A stretch of DNA of 64,000 bases. Source: Isoetes taiwanensis (Eukaryota > Streptophyta > Lycopodiopsida > Isoetales > Isoetaceae). Below, one piece after another: positions 12,712-24,405 of the stretch. A program made the position numbers and the translations under genes. The DNA is taken from NCBI GenBank assembly GCA_021234155.1, contig JAJEKV010000031.1:4170835-4234834 (forward strand), read 5' to 3'. The notes beneath the pieces were generated by a model that was not told the origin of the DNA, made no database searches, and saw only the letters and a program-made list of their open reading frames with translations. Numbering within the stretch: position 1 is the first letter of the stretch; each line of letters opens with the position of its first letter.

Positions 12712-13265
12712 AGGGGAGATAGGAAAGAAAGATTGAATAGAATGAGAAAGTGGTGAAGAAGAAGAAGAAGAAAATGAATAGAAGATTGGAAGAACGGAAG
12801 ATTAGAAGGAAGAAACCAATGATTGGAAGATGATTGGAAGAAGAAGGAGGAGGATTCGATTCATACTAATAAGAGGCAAAATGGATTGAAGAAAAACAAG
12901 GATGGAAAGAAGAGGAGGATAGAAATGGGATGGATTGAAAACAAACAAGAAAAAATAAGAAGCCCTAAATCTATCAAACAACAAGCCTAATTCAAAAATA
13001 GAGTTGATTGATCCATTTTGATACCTTTGGATGCTTGCTTGAAGCTTGAAAGGACCCAAGGATGATCCGCACCAAAAATCGCCATGAAAAAAACGCTCCT
13101 CCACCGCTTAGAACCAAAAAAACTAGGCGCGAAAAGCCGCTCGCTTTTCGATAAAAAGTTACGGGCGACGCCGCGAACGACGCCGTGGACGCCGCTGAAC
13201 GGCGTCTCATATAGTCGTTAACCGACGCCTATAACGACGCCTTTGTGTTAAACGACGTGCCCTTT
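12712..13265. other. GA-rich region and GACG-type subterminal repeats
   Basis: From 12,712 to about 13,000 the plus strand is strongly purine-biased. At 13,140-13,260 there are several GACGCC/AACGACGCC units resembling the subterminal repeats of the CACTA element at 36.0 and 42.7-43.8 kb. A minus-strand open stretch (12,992-13,210) is arginine/serine-rich with a hydrophobic segment; I do not recognise it. This may be the 5' end of another CACTA-like element reading leftward (inference). Confidence 0.4.
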
Positions 13266-14761
13266 TTATTAAGTTATAATTATAAGTTATTATTATAATT
13301 ATAATTATTATACAAAGAAGGATTATTACCCAGGTGGAGGGTCTGTCATTTATGCAAAGAATCTAACTCGTGAAGTCGCTCTTGAACAGGGATGTTGAAA
13401 GTCCGGTTTGCCTCCACCTCCGGACATTTTTGTGATAGAAAATGTAGAAATCAAACTCAAATTTTTATCTTTTCGACGAACTTAGATGATTAAAAACAGC
13501 TTTTCACCGATGGATCGGAGCTGCAATATTCGATCTGCATAAACAGAGCAGAGAAAAGAGGTGGGCCGTATTTGCGGGAATGACGCCAATGTGTATACCG
13601 ACGTGTCTTTTTTTTTTTATTAAGTTACCAACTTAGATCTATTTGTTTTATTACTTATGTTTTTTATCTATATTGTGGTGGCACAAGATAGACCCTTCAC
13701 CTTAATATAACATATCCTACTCACCTTGAATTTCGAGTTCGAGATATTCAATTTCGTACACTCCATAATGAGTCCATACGAATGTGACCGCCACGGCAAT
13801 TAATTTGTTGTCAGTACCGGATTTGGACAGTTAAGCTATACCTATTCTAGAGCCCGCCCTATGCTTTCATTTGACGACGTTTTGGTTTATAACGACGTGT
13901 CCTTTTTTTTAATTAAGTTATTATTATTAGCAATCTTTTTTTTATAACGATGTTTCGGTTCCAAACGAACGTGTCCTTTTTTTTAAGTTAATATTATTAG
14001 CAACTTAGATTTGTTTCATTACTTATGTATTTTATCTATCCACTTAGATTTCTCTCCATCCTTGTTTATCTATCCACTTTAATAAACCAGACTTGTGCAC
14101 CATTGAGCTTCACTTGCATACTTTCATACTAAATCAAGCTTGCCAATCACTTCAGTCATGACTGTAGCAGTGCAAACATATGGCTCACCAGGTTGCTCTT
14201 CTGCATACAATCTACACAAGGCATGCCCAGCTACAGTCCATGCAAAGCTGCAAGAAGAGCTTCTTTGATTTGCCATATTCTCTCGTGCATGATCACATAC
14301 AACTTCATATATGGTTGCAGCCTCTTCATAGATTACTGCTAAGGGTTGGACCGCGACTTGGGGTTCAACGGCGTCTCACCTTGAATTTCGAGTTCGAGAT
14401 ATTCAATTTCATTACCTCCATAATGAGTCCATATGAATGTGACCGCCACGGCAATTAATTTGTTGTCGATCACCGGATTTGGACGGTTAAGCTATACCCT
14501 ATTCTAGAGCAGCCCTATGCTTTCATTTGACGACTTTTTTGGTTTATATCGACGTGTCCTTTTTTTTTAGTTAATATTATTAGCAACTTAGATTTGTTTC
14601 ATTACTTATGTATTTTATCTATTCTTGTTTATGTATCCACTTAGATTTCTCTCCATCCTTGTTTATCTATCCACTTTAATAAACCGGACTTGTGCACCAT
14701 TGAGCTTCACTTGCATACTTTCATACTAAATCAAGCTTGCCGTACCACTTCGATCGACGTT
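13266..14761. repeat. AT-rich region with ~650 bp tandem duplication
   Basis: A block starting CCTTGAATTTCGAGTTCGAG occurs at about 13,728 and again at about 14,381. Both copies continue through ACGGCAATTAATTTGTTGTC, a GACGACGTTTTGGTTTATA-like segment, and CAAGCTTGCC. The first copy is longer because it contains an extra stretch with TGCATACAATCTACACAAGG. The second copy runs directly into the GC-rich satellite at about 14,760. No convincing gene. Confidence 0.75.
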
Positions 14762-17700
14762 CTCAGTCCATTGGCAGAGTCGATCGCGATTCCGGAGAGG
14801 GAGGTCGCCCGTCCGGCCCCTGGGCCTTGGGAGAGGAAATTTGGGGCAAGCAGCCCCTCGGGGATTTTAGGGTCCCGCTCGGCGTCCAACACCCCAACTC
14901 CACTTCAAGACACGCGGCGCGAAGGTCCCGCCGAACCGACAAGGAGAAGGCCCCCTCAAACGTAAACCCCGTGGGTTGCCGGCTCTAGAAGGGTTTACGT
15001 TTTGGGGCCGAGTCCCGGTCTCAAGCTTAACTTGGGACCTGGCCGGTAGAAGCAGCAGCCGAGAATACGGAGCAAAGGGGAACCGGCGGGCAGAGTTTGG
15101 GCCTTTCCTCCCCTCCCCATTGCGGCAAGTAGAAGTCGGGGCGCTTTTGCGTGGCAAGACATTCGTGAAATTCGCAATTAATGCATTGCACGAAAATAAA
15201 TTCGGTTTTTTGCCACTGGATCCCTAATTCATCTCCAAAAAGACACGCCCAATTTTCGAATTTTCTGGAGAAGGTCTAGGTCAAAGGGGTTAGCATTAGA
15301 ACGGCCGGGGCAGCCCGCTGCGGCAACCGAAATGGGGCACCCTTCCCCAAGTCAAACGAGGCCGACCTTGCGGGGATCCCTCACAAGAGGGGAGAGTCCG
15401 GACCCCGTGAGGCGGGATCCAAAAAAAGTTCCGGGCAGCCCTTCCCCGGCAGCCCCTGGCTGCGCGACGCCAATGACCACCCTCCTGAGCCCGGTTCCCC
15501 TATCCGGCCGCTGGATCCTCCGCTCGGGCCCCCTCTTCGAAGGTCCAAAAGATTCCAGATCGGGTCCGGGAGAACTTGTCAAACCACTGGGCGCCCCGGA
15601 TGTCGGCCTTGTAGAAACCGGGTGACCGCTTTTGTCGTTGGCACCGGGATGCTCCGAATGGCAAATAGACCCCGCCAAATCGTCCGAATGGCGAAATTAC
15701 CCTAGGGAGCAAGTTACACGGCCGGTTTTGCGAAGAAGGAAACACTCACCCTCCACAAGATCCCGCATGCACATCCTAGGCCAATTGACTACGAGTGTGA
15801 TGGAAGTGAGCTACTTTGGCGTTCTTGGAGTTCGGGTCTTCTCGCCACGGAACTTGGTCCCTGTGGCAATGTCGATGTTCTCGAGTCCATTGGCAGAGTT
15901 TCCATCGCTGATTCGGAGAGGGGAGGTCGCCTCGTCCGTCCCCCGTGGCCTTGGGAGAGGAAATTTGGGGCAAGCAGCCCCGAGGGGGATTTTAGGGTCC
16001 AAGGCTCAAGGCCACCAACACCCCAACTCCACTTCAAGACACGGGCGCAAGGTCCCGCCGACCGACAAGGAGAAGGCCTCCAAACGTGAAACCCCGTGGG
16101 CTGCCGTGCTCTAGAAGGGTTTACGCTTTGGGGCCGAAGTCCGGGTCTGCTGCACTTGGGACCTGGCCAGAAGCAAAGAGCCGGTGAATACCGGAGCAAG
16201 GGAACCGACGGAGCGGAGTTTGGGCCTTTCCTCCTCCGATGTGGCAAGTAAAAGTCGGGGCGCTTTGCAAAGTGGCAAGACATTCGAAATTCGCAATTAA
16301 TGCATTGCACGAAAAATAAATTCGGGTTTTGCCACCGGATCCCTAATTCATCTCCAAAGACACGCCCAATTTTGGAATTTTCTGAGAAGGTCTAGGTCAA
16401 AGGGTTAGCATTAGAATCGGTCCGGGCAGCCCGCTGATTGGCATCCGAGCTGGCACCCTTCCCCAAGTCAAACGAGGCCGACCTTGCGGGGATCCCTCAC
16501 AAGAGGGGAGAGTCCTGACCCCGTGAGGGGATCCAAAAGTTCCCCGAGGCAGCCCTTCCCCGGCCGGGCCCCCGGGCTGCACGCTAATGACTACCCTCCC
16601 GGAGCCCTGTTCCCCTATCCGGCCGCTGGATCCTCCGTTCGTGGGCCCCTCTTCGAAGGTCCAAAAGATTCCAGATCGGCCCGGGAGAACTTGTCAAACC
16701 GCCGGCGCCCCGATGTCGGCCTTGTAGAAACCGCATCGTTTTGTCGCTCGGCACCGGGATGCTCGAAATGGCAAATAGACCCGCCAAATCGTCCCGAATG
16801 GCGAAATTACCCTAGGGAGCAAGTTACACTGGGTTTTTGCGAAAGAAGGAAACACTCACCCTCCACCTACGGTATCCCGCATGCACATCCTAGGCCAATT
16901 GACTACAAGTGTGATGGAAATGAGCTACTTTGGCTTCTTGGAGTTCGGGTGGTCTTCCGCCACGGAACTTGGTCCCGTGGCAATGTCGACGCTCCGAGTC
17001 CATTGGCGAAGTCGATCGCGATTCTGGAGAGGGAGGTCGCCTCGTCCCCCCCCGTGGCCTTGGGGAGAGAAATTTGGGGCAAGCAGCCTCCGAGGGGATT
17101 TTAGGGTCCAGCGCTCTGGCGTCAACACCCCAACTCCACTTCAAGACACGCGCAAGGTCCCGCCGACCGACAAGGAGAAGGCCTCCAAACGTAAACCCCG
17201 GGCTGCCGTGCTCTAGAAGGGTTTACGCTTTGGGGCCGAAGTCCCCGGTCTGCTGCACTTGGGACTCTGGTGAAGCAAAGCAGTCGGAGAATACGGAGCA
17301 AGGGGAACCGACGGAGCTGAGTTTGGGCCTTTCCTCCTCCCGATGTGGCAAGTAGAAGTCGGGGGCTTTGAAGGCAAGACATTCAGAATTCGCAATTAAT
17401 GCATTGCGAAAATAAATTCCGGTTTTTTGCCACCGGATCCCTAATTCATCTTCAGCACTACGGCCCAATTTTGAATTTTCGAGAAGGTCTAGGTCAAAGG
17501 GTTAGCATTAGAGCGGTCGGGGCAGCCCGTTGCGAGAACATCCGAGGCTGGCACCTTTCCCCAAGTCAAACGAGGCCGGGACCTTGCGGGGGATCCCTCA
17601 CAAGAGGGGGAGAGTCCGGACCCCGGAGGCGGGATCCAAAAAGTTCCCCGGGCAGCCCTTCCTGGCGGCGCTCCCCGGGGCTGCACGCTTAATGACCACC

Positions 17701-19113
17701 CTCCGGGTTCGGTTCCCCTATCCCGGCCGTTGGATCCTCCGGATTCGGGGCCCCTCTTCGGGAAGGTCCAAAAGATTCCGCATCGGTCCGGAGAACTTGT
17801 CAAACCGCAGGCGTCGATGTCGGCCTTGTAGAAACCGCTTGTTTTGTCGCTCGCACCGGATGCTCCCGAATGGCAAATAGACCTTGCCAAATCGTCCGGA
17901 ATGGCGAAATTACCCTAGGGAGCAAGTTACACCTGGCCGGTTTTGCGAAAGAAGGAAACACTCACGCCCTCCACGACAGTATCCCCGCATGCACATCCTA
18001 GGCCAATTGACTACGGAGTGTGATGGAAGTGAGCTACTTTGGCGCTTCTTGGAGTTCGGGTGGTCTTCGCCACGGAACTTGGTCCCCTGTGGCAATGTCG
18101 ATGTTCGAGTCCATTGGCGCAGTCGGATCGCGATTCCGAGAGGGAGGTCGCCCGTCCGGCCCCCGGGGGCCTTGGGGAGAGGAAATTTGGGGCAAGCAGC
18201 CTCCGGAGGGATTTTAGGGTCCAGCTCAAGGCGTCAACACCCCAACTCCACTTCAAGACAAAGCGCCAAGGTCCCTACCGAATCGACAAGGAGAAGGCCT
18301 CAAACGTAAACCCCCCGGGTTGCCGGGGCTCTAGAAGGGTTTACGTTTTGGGGCCGAGTCCCGTCTGATGCACTTGGGACTGGGACTGTGAAGCGGCGGT
18401 GAGAATACGGAGCAAGGGGAACCGACGGGCCGGAGTTTGGGCCTTTCCTCCTCCCGATGTGGCAAGTAGAAGTCGGGGGCTTTTGCGATGGCAAGACATT
18501 AAGAAATTCGCAATTAATGCATTGCACGAAAATAAATTCGGTTTTTGCCACTGGATCCCTAATTCATCTCCAAAGCCTGCGGCCCAATTTTCGGAATTTT
18601 GAGGAGAAGGTCTAGGTCAAAGGGTTAGCATTAGAATGGTGGGGCAGCCGTTGCGGGGGCATCCGAGCTGGCACCCTTCCCCAAGTCAAACGAGGCCGGA
18701 CCTTGCGGGGATCCCTCACAAGAGGGGAGAGTCCGGACTCGGGGAGGCGGGATCAAAAAGTTCAGAGGCAGCCCTTCCTGGCAGCGCTCCCCTGGGGCTG
18801 CGCTGGCTAATGACCACCCTCCGGGCCGGTTCCCCCTATCCCACCGCTGGATCCTCCGCTCGAGGGCCCCTCTTCGGAAGGTCCAAAGATTCCGGATCGG
18901 TCCTGAGAACTTGTCAAACCGGGCGTCGATGTCGACCTTGTAGCACTGTTTTGTCGTTCGGGCACCGGGATGCTCCGGAATGGCAAATAGACCCCCAAAA
19001 TCGTCCGAATGGCGAAATTACCCTAGGGGAGCAAGTTACACGGTCGGTTTTGGCGAAGAAGGAAACACTCCGCCCTCCACGACGAAGATCCCGCATGCAC
19101 ATCCTAGGCCAAT
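14762..19113. repeat. GC-rich ~1.11 kb satellite array, left part
   Basis: The marker AGTCCATTGG recurs at about 14,764, 15,884, 16,997 and 18,108, and the marker CATGCACATCCTAGGCC near 15,768, 16,880, 17,988 and 19,096. The period is therefore about 1,110-1,120 bases over nearly four copies. Each unit contains GGATCCCTCACAAGAGGGG, GGGTTTACG and TTCGCAATTAATGCATTGC. Copies differ mainly by small indels and substitutions at C/G-rich sites, and no reading frame is conserved between copies, so the many open stretches are not credible genes. The array stops at 19,113 where the 12.3 kb element begins. Confidence 0.95.
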
Positions 19114-19145
19114 AACCATCATTCAATTAAATTGGGATTATGTCT
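19110..19145. repeat. Left TSD (CAAT) and 32 bp terminal inverted repeat
   Basis: CAAT at 19,110-19,113 is followed by AACCATCATTCAATTAAATT and 12 more bases that match the right end exactly in reverse complement. After 19,145 the two ends diverge. Confidence 0.95.
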
Positions 19146-21262
19146 ATTCCAAAATCAGCCAGATAAGCATTTTATTGACCATTATATTGAATTAACCACA
19201 CTTTTGCATGTGTTCATTTTTAGGCCGGAATATGCATTTTATGTGAAAATGCAAAGGCATTCAAATATTGATGCAAATGACCCATATTATGACGAATGAA
19301 TGTAGGTTGAAAAAGCGTGAAATTGCCTATTAATTCGCGCACATTCACGGACGACAACGAAATCTAAACAATGAAATTGTAAAGCTTTTTACGAGTAAAT
19401 AACAACAAGCAAGTTGCTACAAAGCGAGAGATTTTAAATGGTTCAAATCGCGGCGTTGCTTGGCATAAATAACGCATTACAATAGAACATAAACTACAAA
19501 AACTAATCGATTCATCGTCCTCGAGGAGCTGCGGCGGTCCACGAGATCACGTCGATCATGAACAAACCATGCTCGGATTCCATATAAGATGGATTACAAC
19601 ATCAAAGGGATCGGGATAGAAGCGGGCCGGGATTCATAGCGACATCAAGCCGATCCACGAAGTTCTATTTCTAGCTCAGCGGCACCTGCGACCGCAGAGG
19701 TCCGCATGGTTCATCTTGCGGGTAATAGAATGTGCCATAATAACAAGGAGAAGGCGAGACCGGGCGATTCGAGGGGCTATTTCATGCATACCTATTTATA
19801 CACACCAAAATTATTGGCGGTATATACCTACAAATTATTGCAAGTATAACAAACCGTTACCGTAATATAAAAAATAATATCATTACCACAAACCAATAAT
19901 CTTTGATAAAAGAACACAATATATATTCAAAACCTTTAGGTATAAAGTATATTTCATATTCAAAACTTTTTGGAAAGTGTATTTCACAATATACATATAT
20001 ATCAAAAAAGTTCCCTTTCTAGGGCGATTTTCTCAAGTTCCCTGTCAATTTCCCACTGTCCGGATCAAGGTGTGGGTATAGTGTGTGTATCTCTTCGACC
20101 GTTTTTCTGAAGCTATTTCTTGCGGGACACTAACAAAGCGCGAGGAAGTCATCATTGTCAAAATCTTGAGGATGATAGGATGGCGGATTCAATGGCTGGT
20201 GGACTGATTGAAGCAACACTTTAGAAGCGTCATCATCCACAATGATTATGCCTTCCTTATCCTCAACACCTAGGGCATCCATCATGTTGCGCAAGCATTT
20301 CACAAATATCTTTTTACACATGGGTTCTTTAGGGTTTGTGAATGAAGCACATTTGCTTTGATCCCGGATGGGCCTTAATTTCTATTTAGCTTCGAGCACT
20401 ACTTTCAAAACATCCTGTATATTTCTATGCTCCATGGATGACCAAATTGCTACTACAAAATGGTGAAGGCACGGTCCAACATCTCCTTCGGATAAGGTAG
20501 CGGGTAAACATATTTGATGCGTGTCTCAAATGGTTGTTGCGCATACCATGACTTTTCAAACGTTGCTTTAGGTAACGTTCTACATAGCACACCATTCAAA
20601 TCAAAGACCGGTTACTTTTGGGGAAGCCAAATCATTTACGTAAGGAGAACAATAGCGTATGAGATGAAAGAAATGGAAAACAAAAGCGGCGCCGGTAGCG
20701 ATTTCATGAATGATGCATGTCAACATAATTCAAAAGTATGCTCTAGGAAACTCCAAATCGCGCGGTAGCGATTTCTATAAGCTTCTAGTTTGAAAAATGC
20801 ATGGATATCAAAAAGGAATATTGTCCGCGATACCTTTTAGTCTTCATCATTCCCCGTTCTCTTCATCCCTTGCATCTTTATTACGAATTGCCTCCGTGCG
20901 CTAGAAGCACCAACCACATCGGTTGAGATCGTATAGTGTGAACTTCACGCTTGATAGTTCATTACTCTTTACGCTAACCCGGCTAGTGTTATCAGATTTG
21001 GAGTCCTTCATCATCAAGATTGTTATTATCATCATCCTTGGCATTGTCATCTTGGTCTATATTTTTTCGGGGCCAAGAATGTTCCACGGGCATGTCGATA
21101 GGTACTTGGTGATCGGGCTGCTTCGTCCATGTCATCCATGAAGTTGGTGCCACGCAATGCACGTCTCGGACTCTCCCGTTCCTTAAGCAAATCTGAAGGT
21201 ATTTCGGCCTTGAGCTAGAAGCTTTGTTTTTTACTTTCAGATTGGTCCCCTAGGGGCTTCCT
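19146..21262. other. Element interior, mostly non-coding with unrecognised short open stretches
   Basis: AT-rich sequence with a GC-richer patch at 19.5-19.75 kb. Minus strand 20,130-20,321 is open (contains DALGVEDKEGIIIVDDDASK), possibly a terminal exon of the cargo gene to its right. Two copies of the semi-palindromic motif discussed in the findings lie at 20,682-20,704 and 20,755-20,774. No confident gene. Confidence 0.35.
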
Positions 21263-22341
21263 CTAGTACTTTCTCAAAGAAGAGGTCCAAAAATTTCTGG
21301 CTCGATCATCCGGAGACGACGCTCGGCATTTCCTTGCTAACTTCAAAGCTTCTCTACCGATGTAACCTCCAACGTGAAGTTCCCGACAAGTTGTTCCCAA
21401 TGGACAAAATGCTTCAATGAGATCTTGGGAAAGATCCATAGAGAACCCGTTCTTGTTTAGCTTCCCCTTATGTGAAGTTAGGAGCTCATACTTAATGTGG
21501 CCCACAAGAACTGGGTGATCCTCGTTTTCTTCCTCATCCTCCTCTTCCTCCTCTAACTCTTCCCGCGACCTTGACAGGACTTCCCCTTGTCTTCTTGCTC
21601 CGGATAGAAGGCGTTTCGCGAGATCGTTCATCTAGCCCGATAACCTTTGCCATGCTAGTTTCTCTCCATCTGCTTTTCCCTTAAGCCTTTCATATTCCTT
21701 ATCATCCATAATGGCTATCATAATAATAAGCACATGAGAAAAGTTTACTTTAACATCTTTGAAGTCAACGTCCTTGGTTTCATCTATGAGGATCGCTGTC
21801 GTATGACTTTCCGCGCATTCTAAGTCATTTGCGGCACTTAGAGCATATGCATAGGACATGTCGGAGGGACATATAGTGACGATTGTGTAATGCATTTCTG
21901 TCGTGCAACCACTTTGCATATGTTGAAGAGCGTATTATAGTCTTCAAGTGACCATCACGGCGCCTCGACTATCAAGCACGAAGAGTGTGATATCATGAGG
22001 ACCTTCACCCACTTCGGCAAGGCACACTTGAAACCGTGGACACTTGATAAAAAATGTGGATTCCGTCTCCGAGTGCACGCTTCACCAACGCGACTTTTCG
22101 TTTCAAAGTCGGATGCAACTTTTGTGTGAATTCCAGATCTTTGCAACGTTCTTCAACCTGGCGCTTGACAAAGTCCTTGGACCAAAATACATACTTCTTT
22201 AGGTCGTCGTTGGAGGCGTTATACTTTTGCATTAGTCCTAACTCCAGACAATCCACCACTCGATGTAAGCCTTTGCAATTCCTCACCAACGCCTTCTTGA
22301 GCACTCTAATATTCTTCACTCGTTCGTCATGCATCTTCAAA
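21263..22341 (-). pseudogene. Cargo pseudogene, possibly DNA-methyltransferase-like
   Basis: Successive minus-strand segments in different frames: a charged N-terminal part (22,005-22,341), a middle segment with DITLFVLDSRGAV (about 21,960-22,010), a part with AILIDETKDVDFKDVKVNF (21,632-21,919), and a C-terminal part (21,263-21,631) with an acidic linker. The last contains DLIEAFCPLGTTCRELHVGG followed by YIGREALKLARKC. This resembles the motif I region of permuted N4/N6 DNA methyltransferases, where a helix and 'PG-T-V-D-F-G-G' precede 'A-x-x-x-G-R-x'. The expected Asp is not present as such, and no DPPY/NPPY motif was found. The family assignment is tentative; the state as a frameshifted pseudogene is clear. 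Confidence 0.35.
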
Positions 22342-23906
22342 GGATTCCATAGCCTTTGTTCTTTGAGGTTTTCTTGTAAAGGATTTCCTTTTTGATTAAC
22401 CTATCCAAGACTGAGATGAGTTCTTGATCTTCTAATCCACAGGCCTTCCTCATCTACGTTTGTATGGATATCAAAATTGATGTGTCAACACGAGGAAATC
22501 TTCCTTGTGAATCGGCAACTTCTTCTCCACGTGGGCGTCCCGAATTCATTCCATTTCTCCCATCACGGGATCACGAAGCAAAAACTATCTTGCGGGCATC
22601 CTTGGGCACGGTTGGTTCTTGGCGGACATCACCCTTTTCATCTCCTTTTTTTTTTTGATCTGGTGCTCTTGTTCTTGTCACGTATTATAGTCCGACTAAG
22701 TGTCCTTTCCGGCAACTTGAATTGGTAGCTTTTGGGTATGCCCCGTGCGGTAGGCATTGGCTTCCCATATTCAATCCAGTTCCGGAGCATGCGAAGTTGC
22801 TCTATATAGGGATCTGCAAGGAATAACCGTTAGCTTTATAATCATGAATTCAAACAATCCTTCTAGTTTATAATCGCACCCGCTTCGATTTCATATTAGA
22901 AGGCAAATCAGCGTGCGATTTGCCTAAATAGCAAAGGGTTTTTGAAATAGTAGATGGTTCTAGTCGTATAAGCAAATCGGCGCTGGCGATTTTATATTAG
23001 AATACAAATTAGCGTGGCTCAACTTGTATTCTAATATAAAATCGCCGGTATATTTGCTTATTTGCGAAACGTCTACCATCGAGAACCCATTGCCTTCTAC
23101 TATGAAATCGGCGCTGGCGATTTGGTATCTGAAAAATAAAAATGTGGGAAGAGAATTACCTTTTGTATAGGAAAGTTTTTCCCATGTCATTTAGGAGTCG
23201 CTTATTTTGACTAGTTCGGCGGTGTTGTTGACCCGCTTCGAGAACCCGGCGGTTTCGGCGAGAATCACGACTTATAGAACAACCGATTCCCGGTATCTTT
23301 GTGCCTTCTTGATGAGAATCTTCTAGGCCTCTATTGAATCTTTGGCCATCTATTATCATAAAATGTATGTGCGGGTTCTCGATGAAGTCCTCCGCTTGCT
23401 CCGGATGATTACCTTTTTGTTACGGTATCGTAAGGCACTACATCTGCGGGCATTGGCACCTGCCACGGATTTTCGATCATCTTTGTTCAATATCTCCAAG
23501 GAGTCTTTGCTTGTCATACCTTACTGGCGATATAAATAGCTTTAGTGGACTGAAAAGCTGTCCCGTTATTTGGATGTGTGAAGGCTGAGGCCCGTGGATA
23601 CTTGTCGGCATATTTCTTCGGTTTGCTCATTGCCTCCAAGCTGCACGGCCTTGTCATCGTCACTTGTAAGGCCTGCTTTGTCATACGTAGTTTCCACGCC
23701 TCTAGAGCTAGCTTCTTCCTTGTCCTTCAGCGCACGTAAGTAGACACTTGCCCGGGGCTCGTGCTAATGGCTCGTCGAGCAGTATAAGCCCCCTCGCATA
23801 TTCTTATAGGAGTCAATGGCTCGCCACTGTCCGACCAAATTTGAAGAGGTTATCGGCCATGTCGTGCGATCTTAAAGCGGTCTCTTTAAAAGAGCTCGCC
23901 TTTGCA
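22342..23906. other. Non-coding element interior with foldback hairpin
   Basis: Scattered short open stretches on both strands that I cannot assemble. At 22,971-23,060 there is a strong foldback whose inner 23 bp arms (22,985-23,007 and 23,024-23,046) are perfectly complementary. Copies of the AAATCGGCGCTGGCGATTT motif are at 22,974-22,993 and 23,104-23,123. Confidence 0.5.
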
Positions 23907-24405
23907 TCAATTGATCTTCTTTAGGCTTTTCTTATGTTTTTGGCCCACTTCAACTAGCCGCGAAACGAAAGAATCGTCACATGCTTCACATGTAATAAGA
24001 ATTCCCTGCTTCTTCATTTGATCTATCTCTCTTAACCTTGACATGAATATGAGGTCTATCTTCCCACCAGTTTTGAATATCTCCACATACCATTCTGACC
24101 CCTCTATAAGATCTTCTTCTGGACATGGAGGTTCTACCTGAGCCTTTATTATTCCAGATGTATCTTCTAACGTCAATACATGCAGGTCTGCAGGTCTGTA
24201 ACAGTAACATCTTCTTCTGTCCTTTGCCTTTTCTGGACTGTAGAGGTCTCGCCTTGCTTGGTCCTCCCTCTTTTGATTGTCTTTTGTGATCCTGTGAAAT
24301 TACAGCACATGGGTTAATCTTTTTATGCTCAAATAAATGCTGTCGACACATATGCAACAAAAACGCGCTTGGCGCGATTTGAAAATGAATACACAGCAAG
24401 TTCAT
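23907..24405 (-). pseudogene. Unrecognised cargo coding fragment
   Basis: An 89-codon open segment on the minus strand contains HVLTLEDTSGIIKAQVE-like sequence (with a CTG-rich repeat AGGTCTGCAGGTCTG just upstream) and ends with SRLVEVGQKHKKSLKKIN. A second frame over 23,986-24,405 supplies a lysine/arginine-rich lead with REDQARRDLYSPEKAKD-like content, so a frameshift probably separates the two. Amino-acid composition looks protein-like, but I do not recognise a family. It may belong to the same cargo gene as the methyltransferase-like fragment. Confidence 0.3.

Noticed and set aside
12422-12736. Long open frame of poly-lysine
   Set aside because: It is only the GAA microsatellite read in frame; no gene.
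15632-17104. Long open frames (up to ~200 codons) in the GC-rich satellite
   Set aside because: Frames are not conserved between copies of the repeat; they arise from GC-rich composition with few stops.
20399-20415. CACTACTTTCAAAA as a CACTA terminus
   Set aside because: Not followed by subterminal repeats and lies inside the 12.3 kb element without a matching opposite end.
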